Origin: Trichobilharzia szidati | Lineage: Eukaryota > Platyhelminthes > Trematoda > Strigeidida > Schistosomatidae | Assembly (NCBI GenBank): GCA_944472155.2 | Contig: OX235272.1 | Coordinates: 105,468,020 to 105,532,019, forward strand | Length of the DNA stretch: 64,000 nt | Direction: 5' to 3' | In this document: in pieces, positions 1 to 9,345 of the stretch | Layout: the number at the start of each line of letters is the position of its first letter | How positions within the stretch are numbered: the stretch's first letter is position 1 | Made by a program: the position numbers and the translations under genes | The notes under the pieces: model-generated | The model's input: only the letters and a program-made list of their open reading frames with translations | Told to the model about the DNA's origin: nothing | Database searches by the model: none

Positions 1-1066
1 ATACAAAGTTCAGGGTTGTATTGACGAATTGCCAGCGCCTCCGCCATACAAAAAAGCCGAAACTTGACGCCCTTTGTACCATTTGGCTTCACTTTGTAGA
101 TGATCTTGAAAGACGACTCTGGTGGAGCTACGTGGCTTGAGTTCACCAAATGCTCGAGAATTGAGCTAGTAATTGTCTTGCATTGTCCCTTTGCTAACCA
201 TGCCGGATAATGTTCAGAGATGCGTTTGGAAAGTGTGCGCTTTGTGCGGGCGGCCAATATAACTAGCTCCACACGAGCAGGTGAATTTATAAACACACAT
301 TGAAGTGGCCCATCCAAAGTGGCAGTTTATCCTTCACACATCCATTGATCATTTGTCGCCTGTAGAAATTGATCCGTAGCTCAGCCATAAAGAAGGCTTT
401 CTTCAGTGATCTGCATAAGCGATTCTTCAGGATCTCAGCTTCGGTATCACCTTTAAATTCAACCTTCATCAGTAGTAGTTTCTTTGGCACCGTCTGGATT
501 CTTTCAGGCTTTTCCCTTAGCTCCATGTTTTTCTCGATAAATCTGGGAGGATATCCGTTCTCTATGAGGACTTGTCTAAATCGCCCCAGTTCCCCATCGA
601 TTGTATCACTGGAACATATCCTTCTTATTCTTGAGGATAAGGAATGGATCAGATTTCTCTTTCTTCTCAAAGGGACCCAACTATGGAAATTTGTGTACTG
701 ACCACTCCATGTTGGTTTCCTTTAGATCGATCTTTGAAAAGAACCATCAGATCTCCTTTTTTAGAAAACATCCAAAAAATGGAATTCCGAGTTCATCTCT
801 GATTCCGACGTGAACTGGATGGCATGATGGCATTCGATATCGGTATTGTCAGCACATATGATGAAAGTATCATCCATGTATCTTAGGTACATATGGAAAC
901 TATCGATAGTAGGCCGTAAAATACTATTCTCCAAACTTGCCAAGAAGCAGTCTGCAAGTAAAGGAACCAATGGTGACCCCATTGCCACTTCATCTCTTTG
1001 TCTATAAATCGTGTTGTTGGACTTAAATGGGACATTTAGAGTGCGCTTCAATAGTAGTTCCTTTAA
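1..1066 (-). pseudogene. Penelope-like element PLE-1a, RT and linker (runs off window start)
   Basis: On the minus strand, 1051-761 encodes the RT palm with the YMDD catalytic box at 869-880, followed by thumb and linker at 670-287 and a decayed GIY-YIG/C-terminal part down to base 1. The frame breaks between 761 and 670. The N-terminal RT is missing, so this is a 5'-truncated copy that continues outside the window. It is a close paralogue of the plus-strand copy at 35580-36700, sharing motifs on both sides of each break. PLE proteins copy RNA at a nick made by the GIY-YIG nuclease. This copy cannot make a working enzyme. Confidence 0.85.
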
Positions 1067-1593
1067 CTGTATTTTATATGTATATTAATTTGTGTGGATT
1101 GAATTCCTCTCCACATATCTACATGTTTGTACTTGTTTTGTCCTTTTTATTCACGGATAAACGAAGTTAGTTGTTTAGTCCACAACACCCTGATCATATG
1201 CATCGTTGACAAGCATTCTACCGTAGAACCACTGATGCACACTATCTTCTTCATAACCTTAAGGTTGGATACCTGACAGCATCTCAGATACAGCCTACGG
1301 TAGAAAATAAACACCCGGCAAAATAAGCAAAAATACATGAAAATTGATATTAGGTTGTTTTGGAGGCAATTAGCATGTGGGGGTGGGGGCTTCACTTAGG
1401 TTTAGTGTTTACTGGCATTCTCTGAGCAAGATCTACCGGTAAATTCTAAAGAACTCATGAACCCCGCCCTCTGTGCATCAGCCACTTCTTAATGAACAGA
1501 CGTTGCCTGTTTACTGTTCAGGTAGAAAACTGGCCAACTGTGAGAATGTATTGGATACATTGACTGGCCACTAATAAATTCACCGATATCAAA
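1067..1593. other. Unassigned spacer with a possible decayed SINE-B head
   Basis: No gene is seen. Around 1180-1245 the minus strand resembles the tRNA-like head of SINE-B (a 'gcggtagaatgc' type stretch beside a box-A-like segment), but it is too decayed to call firmly. The rest is AT-rich and unlike the other families in the window. Confidence 0.35.
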
Positions 1594-3130
1594 TTGTATA
1601 GGTACTTGGTTCTTCTGCTGACTGAATTCTATTGTCTTACAAGCAGAGCAAGAAAGATATGTACAAATAATCTCTTACAAAAGGAATTTGAATATATTCA
1701 CGATTCCTTGATGGAGATGGGCCATCCGAGTAGTTTCATAAAGAAACATATGAAAACATCAGAGGAAAAACCTGAGACTCTGACTGCACGTAAGAAACCT
1801 CTATTTATTAAGTTACAATTTAATGGTGACTTATCAGGTGAGATTCTATTTCAAAGACTTTCAATGAGTATACGAAGAACATTCTACGCAGCACACCTAT
1901 GTTTGTCATTCTCTAGCCGACGAATGATTGTGACGCAAAGGAAGGATAAGCTTGATAGTTTTGCCACACCTATGTGCATTTATCAATTCAACTGCACCTG
2001 CGGTGACAGTTGTGTTGGGTGTACTACTAGACAGCTTAGCCAACGTCTTAGTGAACATCGCCCATCGTGGTGGTTTGGCAAAGGACAGACAAAAACAATT
2101 CGTAGCTCAATTTTGTCACACTTAATTGATAGTGGTCATGTAGTGGAGAAAACGAGAGCCTTCAAAGTGATTCATCGTATCCCACCGAATCTTTCCAAAA
2201 GACTTCGTATTCGTCTACTGCACACAGCTGAGACAGGCGATAGGCATTCGAACTATTAAACCTAAACTATGCATTCAAAAGAAGTTCGTACAGCCATTAT
2301 CCCTCCCTTGGCCTATTAAGACATAACCAACTGATGACCTCTACACCACCCCTTGTTTATATTTTCAACCCCTTTCTTATCATCCCTTAATGTTATCGCA
2401 TCTTCATTATAAACGTGTTTCATTTACTTCCCTTACAATCTAACATTACTTAATCGGTTCATTTATTTTTATTAGCCTTTATCGACTACTTCCACCTGAA
2501 CATTTGTTTGTTTAATCATGCTGTTTTTTCACTATTCGTGTTAACACAGATTGCCTCACTTTTTCATCCTTATTATTGATAAGACTATTATTATTATTAC
2601 TACTATTATTATTCATTATAATAAAGGTTTTTGTATTTCCCAATGAATGAAAAACAAAACGATATTGTTTTTACTGACGTTTCGCTATTTAATGCTAATA
2701 GCTTTATCAACGTATTATTAAACCGGAATTTACAAAATCTCAGCATATATTAGTATTAAATAGCGAAACGTCAGTAAAAACAATATCGTTTTGTTTTTCA
2801 TTCATTGGGAAATACAAAAACCTTTATTATAATGAATATCATATTCCCAATGCCCAAATTTTTTCAAACCGTTAAAAGTGAACTTGGTTTGGACATATAT
2901 AAATTATTATTATTATTATCATTACTACTATTATGACTAATTGCACAATTTATATTCACCATCTTATTATCCTATAGACAAAACACCATGATTGGTTTAT
3001 ATTTGAATCTTTATTTGTAAACTTATATATATTAGAGTTAAGCCTGATGAGATCTAATTGAAAGCACAATATTGTTCGCTTAAATGTGTTGTTCAAAATT
3101 TTACTATAGGAATATTTAATATATTGAATT
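1594..3130 (+). pseudogene. Penelope-like element PLE-2a, thumb plus GIY-YIG and 3' region
   Basis: An open frame up to 2259 holds the PLE thumb (SRARKIC, then a helix ending in HPSSFI) and the endonuclease region. At the nuclease motif this copy reads DSCVGCTTR where paralogue PLE-2b at 22795-24050 reads DSYVGRTTR, so both the conserved Tyr and the conserved Arg are lost and the domain should be inactive. The palm is absent (5' truncation). Homology to PLE-2b continues through the 3' untranslated part to about 3130, apart from a foreign fold-back at 2611-2905. Confidence 0.85.
2611..2837. repeat. Fold-back insertion: 90 bp inverted arms derived from the PLE-6 terminus
   Basis: Bases 2611-2700 and 2748-2837 are inverted copies (one mismatch seen by eye) around a 47 bp spacer. 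The segment up to about 2905 is absent from PLE-2b at the corresponding place near 23830, so it is an insertion. The same arm occurs at 25830-25960, at the end of PLE-6, and at 50821-50930. The arms carry an HHR-like skeleton: a six-pair stem II (GCTATT with AATAGC) followed by GAAAC, with TTGATAAA where CUGANGA would be expected, so it is probably inactive. Confidence 0.85.
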
Positions 3131-3238
3131 CTATTAGTCAAGTTCTCAATATAGTCAACAATCTTGTATTTGTAGGTCGGTGTTATATTAAGAATGTTAG
3201 TCCTTGCAATGTTTGAACAACTTAAAGTACAAAAAGAC

Positions 3239-3345
3239 TAGGAATGAAATTTCTTCAACCCGCAGAAGCAATAGCAATTCACATGTTAATAAAACCTGAA
3301 ATCTGTTCACAAAAGAAGTTTGTTCAGTCATTAAATTTACAATGG
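3239..3345 (+). pseudogene. Isolated PLE C-terminal tail
   Basis: The plus strand reads as the last ~35 residues of a PLE protein (AEAIAI, then KPEICSQKKF, ending in a stop), like the end of PLE-1b near 36620. No nuclease core precedes it, so this is a short fragment. Confidence 0.6.
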
Positions 3346-4428
3346 ACCTGACCTATCTTAACATCAAATACGCATTTTTTTTTGTTTCGTCTTTTTCTTG
3401 CGTGTTTGTTTCTTCAATGAACGAAATATCTCCCATATTGAGTCAAAAGAAAAAGGCACAAACAGCGAAAATTTTTCTTTTCGACGATTCATTCCGATGA
3501 GCTGTTGTACAATCGTAATTATATTTAACAAAGAGATCTTTAGACCAGTCCTCGGGAAACGTATTTCGTAATTTCAGATGTAACCTAGATGAGATGACTA
3601 ATTGTAAGTTAGAAAAGAGGCAGAAGTTCGCATGACGTAATAAGTGTGAGATAATGACTAATCAGTAAGCTCGTGTAGAATGGACAGGAACTAGTGGAAA
3701 GGCGACGGAGTGATTTTATACAAAATCCGCATGAAAAAGCAATGTTATTAATAAACAGTAATAGAGTGTTAATAAAATATGGATGATGGGAATAATAATG
3801 ATAATAAAATAGTAGTATTAATAATAATAAATAATAATAGTGAACTTAGATAATAGAAGAAGGAAACAAAATAACAGTAAGAACTTTACTGTGGCCATGG
3901 TAGGGAGAGAGAATGTATGTATCGCTTCTGAATGCAGAGGTCCGGTTTCAGGTCTCAAATGGCTAATGCTTCAGTTATGTACAGATGGCGTATACGAAGT
4001 CAATTTGCACGATATTGAGGGACTATGTGTAGCACTGTGAAGCATTCATGATAGTGAGGGTGCTCGATATCCGGAGATGACAAGGTATTCGAGAGTGCTG
4101 TTGCTATTCTTCTTTTCTCCTCTGGCCAACCAATCTGGACAGTGTTCCAGAATACATTTGTGGACCTGACGCTGTGTACGGTCGATTAACTTTGTTTCTT
4201 AATTATATAACATTTTCTTCTCTCACCCTACGCCTTATTAAATCTCTACCCGTCATTACCACTATTGTTAACTTGACTTTCGTTAAAGTTTAGATTTAGC
4301 TGAGCTCTACTCAACCCCGTCAATTAGATTAATTCACTCAACTTGCTCATACAATCTTATCTTAGTTTCTAACCCATTAACGAAATTTGTTATCTAAAAT
4401 TTACAATTCTATTGACAAATCTTAAGAA
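3346..4428. other. Unassigned AT-rich region with an (AAT)n tract
   Basis: No recognisable coding sequence. A short stretch near 3480-3520 resembles, in reverse, the PLE terminal motif seen at 40681. An AAT/TAA microsatellite lies at about 3790-3840. The 66-codon frame at 3840-4040 has no recognisable motif and is not called. Confidence 0.5.
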
Positions 4429-4482
4429 ATATTCCTTTTGTAAAAAATTATATTTGTAAAATCTCAGCGAGATTGAAATGAG

Positions 4483-4534
4483 TAATTCCAACGTTTCGTT
4501 CGGCAATCTGGTCCAAACTTCTTCAGGGAAATTA
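4483..4534 (-). ncRNA. Hammerhead-ribozyme-like motif, left palindrome arm
   Basis: Mirror copy of the motif at 5021-5072, read on the minus strand: the core heptamer CTGAAGA is at 4520-4526 and GAAA follows a six-pair stem II. Same caveats as its partner. Confidence 0.5.
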
Positions 4535-5020
4535 ATCGAAATTAACATAACAGAGGTTTATATATAGAAGGAACAACTCTTGTTTTTAAAAACTTTATCC
4601 AATCATGAGTCATTCAACAAGTACAATAATAAACAAAATTTTATGAGCTGTGGTCAAAATTTGACCCCGAAGTTACAAATATTGGTCTACCTTTGTTAAA
4701 CACTTTAAACAGAGTGTGTGTGTGTGTGTGTGTGGGTAGACAGTTGTAGAACATTTCTTAACGTCTCCATAAGAAGATATGGACAGTCGAGAATTTTGAC
4801 GTTAAGAAATGTTTACAAGTGTTTACCCACACACACATACATACTCTGTTTAAAGTGTCTAACAAAGGTAGACCAATATTTGTAACTTCGGGGTCAAATT
4901 TTGATCACAGCTCATAAAATTTTGTTTATTATACTTGTTGAATGACTCATGACTGGATAAAGTTTTCAAGAACAAGTGATGTTCCTTTCATATATAAACC
5001 TCTGTTATGTTAATTTCGAT

Positions 5021-5072
5021 TAATTTCCCTGAAGAAGTTTGGACCAGATTGCCGAACGAAACGTTGGAATTA
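5021..5072 (+). ncRNA. Hammerhead-ribozyme-like motif, right palindrome arm
   Basis: Seen: a helix I strand (5021-5028) able to pair with ggaatta (5066-5072) with one bulged U; core CTGAAGA (5029-5035); an extra A; stem II GTTTGG with CCGAAC (one U-G pair); GAAA (5058-5061); a very short helix III; and U at the cleavage position (5065). All core bases of the CUGANGA...GAAA signature are present. The bulged A and tiny helix III make activity uncertain. Type I HHRs are known from PLE termini. Confidence 0.5.
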
Positions 5073-5394
5073 CTCATTTCTATCTCGCTGAGATTTTACA
5101 AATATAATTTTTTACAAATGTCTACTTCTCACTCGGCGCCCAAATATTTTAGAACTATTCTGTCAAATCTTGACGACAGTCCATTTGGATATTCCTTTTG
5201 TAGCTAAGACAATTTACTACATATATGGATATATGCGATGGTACAGCTTGAGAATGATATCGCCGAAAAGAGGAGTGTAACTCTTCGTTGGACGCCTTTG
5301 TCTTTTAAATGTTAGTTCTGTTAATAACAAGCATTCTTTAATTTTCCAGTGTTGGTTTACATGAATCGAATTAATTTCAAACTTGATTAAGAAT

Positions 5395-5440
5395 TGACTT
5401 CAGTTAAGGAACTACTGAGAACCAGGGAGTACTAAACGGT
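5395..5440 (-). repeat. SINE-A fragment, 3' part of a copy split by CR1-A
   Basis: Resembles the reverse of the SINE-A 3' region (attenuated 'cagttagagaacc' and 'gggagtact' blocks). It ends where the CR1-A tail begins and is continued at 7478-7580, so CR1-A landed in the HHR part of an older SINE-A. Confidence 0.6.
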
Positions 5441-5874
5441 TAAATCATAATAATAATAATAATAATTTGCTTTATTCCAAAACAGTACTTGTGATACAGA
5501 ATGGAATTCTCAGCATTTCACTACAGTATTGCATCCAGTTTGTACATTAACAATAAATAAAATTCTACATAGATTATGGGTAGTCTCAGTTAATTTTGAC
5601 AACAACATATTAGCATATCGGCAGCAGCAAAGCCAAAAGTGAACAGAATGTTTGAAGGTGCTTAGAAAAGTAGATACTAGCATATTTACTGGCGTAAACG
5701 GTAACAAAAAGGTCGAGATATACAGAGTGTGAAAGAACGAAGAAGAATGTTTTAAGTAGAGTTTGTAAGGAAGAGAGAAATAAAACAGCACAACAAAAAA
5801 GAGAAAAGGAAAAGAAAGAAAGAAAACGTTGTACCTATAAATGATATGAGTTGGAAAGACGAGATCCAGTTGTT

Positions 5875-6129
5875 CTACTGACTATTTAATAAGTTATATG
5901 TTTCACGCCTAATGCTTTCTTTATCGCACAGAACACGAGCTAAGTAGGGTATGGTTGAGTTTTTGTACTTGCTAGTGCGAGCATATAATTTTCTATATAG
6001 GCTTCTGGTTCTGCCTGATGAGATACAAGGGGAGAGTTGTGAATGAAGAGGGTGGTGTGAGTTAGATAGAATGGATTTAGCCCATTTTTCACATGAGTCC
6101 AAGTGCCTGCTCAACCAGAATATTAACAA
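5875..6129 (-). pseudogene. CR1-A ORF2 C-terminus, frameshifted
   Basis: 84 residues ending in NLLNSQ-stop, continuing the RT polypeptide after a frameshift. The block RTRSLYRKLYARTSKYK is also found in CR1-C (minus strand, near 30385) and CR1-D (plus strand, near 45030), confirming the family and the true C-terminus. Confidence 0.8.
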
Positions 6130-7072
6130 GCTGGTTAAGTGGCACGTTGCTTACCCTGCTGACAACCTTTAACATCCTGCGTAATAAGATATAGTCCTTC
6201 TTCAGTAGCCCTGGAAAAACTAAGGGGGAACAATAGAGAATAATAGGCAGGATGCGAGAGTTAACGAATCGTAAGAGTAAGGGTTGGGTTATTCCAGAAT
6301 GTCTTAACTTCTTGATGTAGAAGGTAAGATGGAATATTTTCTTAGAAATCATCAAGATATGAGACGACCAGGAAAGATCAGCAGATAGAATGACGCCTAG
6401 GTATTTAATTTCCGACTTGGTCTCTATTTCAGTGCCATCTATGTTGCACACCTCGTGAGTGCTAACCAGTTTGTTTAGGTCAGATTTATGCCTAAAGGTG
6501 AAATTGACTGTTTGGCATTTGGAGGGGTTTAGGGTAAGACCGTTTTCCTTGGACCACTGGCTGATTTCTGATAAAAAGCCATTTAGTTTGGAGCAGTCAC
6601 TTTGACATTTGACAGGCAAAGATACAGTCAAGTCGTCAGCATATTTGACAAAATTAATGTCATTTGAAGATGGTAAGTCATGTAGAAAGAAAGAAAAGAG
6701 AAGTGGGGAGAGTACAGCACCTTGGGGGACACCAGCTTCAGTGAGCACAGCAGAGGAGGATTTACCTTTGTATACAGTGTACTGCATTCTGTTTGAGAAG
6801 TAGGAATGCAACCAGTTTGTGACCCAGGACTCAGTTTGTGTCATCGAGAGCTTATTTGGCAAGAGACATCTAGGTACAGAGTTGAAAGCAGAAGTGAAGT
6901 CGAGAAACGTGCAACGAACGTATTTGGCACCTTTATCTAATGATGAGACGATACTGTTGTGTAAGACGGCTGCAGCGTCTAAAGTGCTCCTACCCTGTCT
7001 ATATGCAAATTGCTTGGGGTCTTCAAAACTTTTAAGGTAGGGTTCAAGTTTAAGAAGTACTAGTTTTTCCAT
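6089..7072 (-). CDS. CR1-A reverse transcriptase, partial
   Basis: 327 residues of non-LTR RT: FLDFTSAFNSV (residues 56-66, motif A), GVPQGAVLSPLLF (114-126, motif B), KYADDL (143-148, catalytic YADD), then the thumb. The first Met is internal to the domain. The frame shifts near 6100 into a second frame (6129-5875) that carries the C-terminal YARTSKYKNSTIPY block, so the gene is broken. Acts in target-primed reverse transcription in intact relatives. Confidence 0.85.
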   Translation of the reverse strand: MEKLVLLKLEPYLKSFEDPKQFAYRQGRSTLDAAAVLHNSIVSSLDKGAKYVRCTFLDFTSAFNSVPRCLLPNKLSMTQTESWVTNWLHSYFSNRMQYTVYKGKSSSAVLTEAGVPQGAVLSPLLFSFFLHDLPSSNDINFVKYADDLTVSLPVKCQSDCSKLNGFLSEISQWSKENGLTLNPSKCQTVNFTFRHKSDLNKLVSTHEVCNIDGTEIETKSEIKYLGVILSADLSWSSHILMISKKIFHLTFYIKKLRHSGITQPLLLRFVNSRILPIILYCSPLVFPGLLKKDYILLRRMLKVVSRVSNVPLNQLVNILVEQALGLM

Positions 7073-7477
7073 CAGCTTTAGAAACGGGGAAGTAATGGTA
7101 ATGGGTCTGAATTTTACATTCCTGCTATTTCCAGGTTTAGGGACAGGGACTATTTTAATGTCTTTCCATGCAACAGGTACAACGTTCTTGGAAAAAGAAG
7201 CATTTAGGATGTTAGTTAGTGGAGAACATAAAGCATCTGCACATTGTTTTAGAACATAGGCAGGTACACCATCAGGGCCAAGGCTACGTGAGGGCTTAAG
7301 CGTTTTTAGACATTTTAGAACATCAAGAGTATTAAAGTCATGAAAGTTATCAACTGCATGATTTGTAACATTAGAAGTAATTATAGTAGAAGGAGAGCGT
7401 ATAAAAGACTGATTAAGAGCGTTAACATCATAAGAGGGAAAAACATTGCATCGCTTACTATTGCCAGTAATTTCATT

Positions 7478-7580
7478 GTTTGGGACTCTTCAAAAGTACT
7501 CAAGAGTGACACCACTAGGAATCAAAGCCAATACCTTCAGGTTACAAGGTAAGCTCGTTGACCATTCAGACAATGAGATG
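7478..7580 (-). repeat. SINE-A fragment, 5' part of the copy split by CR1-A
   Basis: Reverse of the SINE-A HHR and tRNA-like region (gggactcttc, then a decayed box-B segment, then ggttacaagg). Complements the fragment at 5395-5440. Confidence 0.65.
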
Positions 7581-7718
7581 TGACAACTGTCTTGTTCTCT
7601 TTGGTGTTTAATAATTTTCTAGCTGAAATCAGTTTGCTACCAAACTTCAAATTTTTCATTCATTAATGTGTACAAAAACTGTAGGACCTCAAGAAGAAAA
7701 ACATATAAAGAAGTTTTT

Positions 7719-8147
7719 TTTGGTTACAGGATTTTCATCATGAGCTGACATCAGTTAGAGAACCATTGGAAAACCTGGGAGTACTGGACAGCTGTTTCAT
7801 CCTAGTTTGGGACTCTTCAGCAGTACGCACCCACCGGGATTCGAACCCAGGACCTTCTGGTTACTCGCCGAAGACATTGGCTAGGGGTCGCGCTATGTCG
7901 TGAATTGGCAGAAGTTAGAATTCATGGGCCATTGGATTGGGTCCCAGTGGCTTAATGGTATACGAGCTTGCCTTGTAACCAGAAGGTCCTGGGTTCAAAT
8001 CCCGGTGGGTGCGTACTGATGAGGAGTCCCAAACTAGGATGAAACAGCAGCTGTCCAGTACTCCCAGGTTTTCCAATGGTTCTCTAACTAATGTCAGCTC
8101 ATGATGAAAATCCTGTAACCAATCAAATCCCTACAAACCAACACTTG
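7719..8147 (+). mobile_element. Fold-back SINE-A with 12 bp TSD
   Basis: The main body is plus-strand: box A in agtggcttaatgg (about 7959), box B gggttcaaatccc (about 7992), the HHR region (8013-8062) and the common 3' tail ending near 8147. The first ~150 bp (7721-7873) are an inverted copy of the element's own 3' end, HHR and box B, joined to the 5' body. The TSD aaagaagttttt lies at 7707-7718 and 8148-8159, so the whole palindrome integrated as one unit. Confidence 0.88.
7781..7826 (-). ncRNA. Hammerhead ribozyme, complete core (SINE-A fold-back arm)
   Basis: Minus strand: helix I (GTACTG with CAGTAC, six pairs), core CTGAAGA, stem II GTCC with GGAT (innermost pair a G-U wobble), GAAA, helix III from the palindrome ACAGCTGT, and C at the cleavage site. 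Every core base is intact; only the wobble at the 10.1-11.1 position is unfavourable. Confidence 0.7.
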
Positions 8148-9345
8148 AAAGAAGTTTTTGTTCATTAATTAGTCTTGAAATATTGTGTTCTATGAGGAGC
8201 TGTTCGATTTAATTGCGTAGCTTTCGTCATCCCCCTTCCAGATAATATCGCTTCAGCGCACGTTTTAGTATAAAGTGAATTTATTCAAATTCTCGACGAA
8301 TGATGCAATTATATCTGTCTATAGTAATGTGTTTGTTAACTGCTTATTCACTTGAGTATCACCCTTCTGGAAATTCATTGGCATTACTGTTTGGTGTTTC
8401 CTCTATTTAAAATTTCTACATTGTCCCAATCACCAATTTGGTGTCCATAATTATCTATATGCATTGATATGAAAGAATATATGCCTCATGTCTTTTTATA
8501 GTCAGTTTGTTTTTGGATTCGGATTCGAAGGTGACGCCCAATTCGACCACCGATGTAATGTCTATTGCAGTTCATACATGGAATTTATTTTGTAAATGGT
8601 ATTAGTTTTATCTTTTTTTTCTGTTGGATCTTTTGGTTTGCACAATATCGATGGATGAAGTGATTGTGGTGGCTGGCTGGCTGGCTTGTGTGCTATGTCT
8701 ATTTCAAATGGTGTTAATATTCTAGCTGTTATTTCAGAGATAATTTTTATATATTTAGTAGGATGAATTTTCTTGTGGTCTTTGACGATGGCTTGTTGTT
8801 GATGTTATGACTGGTGTTTAAGCACTTTTTTTATGAAATTGTGAGGATATCCATTCTTTTTGAAGACGGTTAGTAGGTATTTTTCCGCCACTCTCTTCAA
8901 CAAACACCGGAGTGCTACAGTGTGTGTTTGAACTCTTTTAAACAATGTCTGCACACAGTTTCTTTTGTGGGTAATTGGGTTATTACTATCACAGTTGAAT
9001 ATTTGGTCTGTGGGCGTTGATTTTGTATACGCTTGTGTTTCTAAATTTCCTGTGTTAGTTCTCCCGATTAAGACATCTGAGAATGGGATTTTGTTGTCTA
9101 TCCTTCTTCCCTTGTGGTGAATTTAGTGTCTTCAAATATGTTGTTTATTCATTTGTGGGTGTATTCCAAATCACATTTCTTTTAATTATCACAAATGTAT
9201 CATTAACATAACACCAACAACAACAAGCAACATCAAAGACCACAAGAAAATTCATCCTACCATATGAATATTTGAAATATCTCTGAAATAACAGCTAGAA
9301 TATTAAGACCGTTTAAAATAGATATAGCATTCAAGCCAGTCAGCT

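Larger units (their letters stand above)
4443..5188 (+). mobile_element. Palindromic PLE-terminus-like insertion with 14 bp TSD
   Basis: Left arm (about 4443-4765) and right arm (4798-5117) are near-perfect inverted copies around a 32 bp spacer. The insertion extends 71 bp past the right arm. The 14 bp direct repeat atattccttttgta at 4429-4442 and 5189-5202 flanks it. The arms differ mainly by a (GT)n run of about 4709-4735 on the left that is short on the right, so the microsatellite changed after the palindrome formed. Each arm carries one HHR-like motif. No ORF of substance. Confidence 0.85.
5441..7475 (-). mobile_element. CR1/Jockey-type LINE copy CR1-A, 5' truncated
   Basis: Minus-strand non-LTR element ending in a (TAA)n tail (5446-5465), with a 3' region shared with CR1-B (13424), CR1-C (29793) and CR1-D (45597). 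The RT region is open; upstream to about 7475 the frame still reads as RT fingers (RPITITSPFLKL just before 7072). The AP endonuclease is absent. It interrupts a SINE-A whose halves lie at 5395-5440 and 7478-7580. Confidence 0.85.

Noticed and set aside
3020..3075. HHR at the PLE-2 3' end (cctgatgagatctaattgaaa)
   Set aside because: CTGATGA and GAAA are present in order in both PLE-2 copies, but only two pairs are possible for stem II and no helix I or III could be found.
3840..4040. 66-codon plus-strand frame as a small host gene
   Set aside because: No domain, no splice or codon signal, and no repeat in the window to compare with.
4439..5117. CRISPR-like or satellite array
   Set aside because: The repeat is a single inverted pair, not direct repeats with spacers. 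The TSD shows one insertion.
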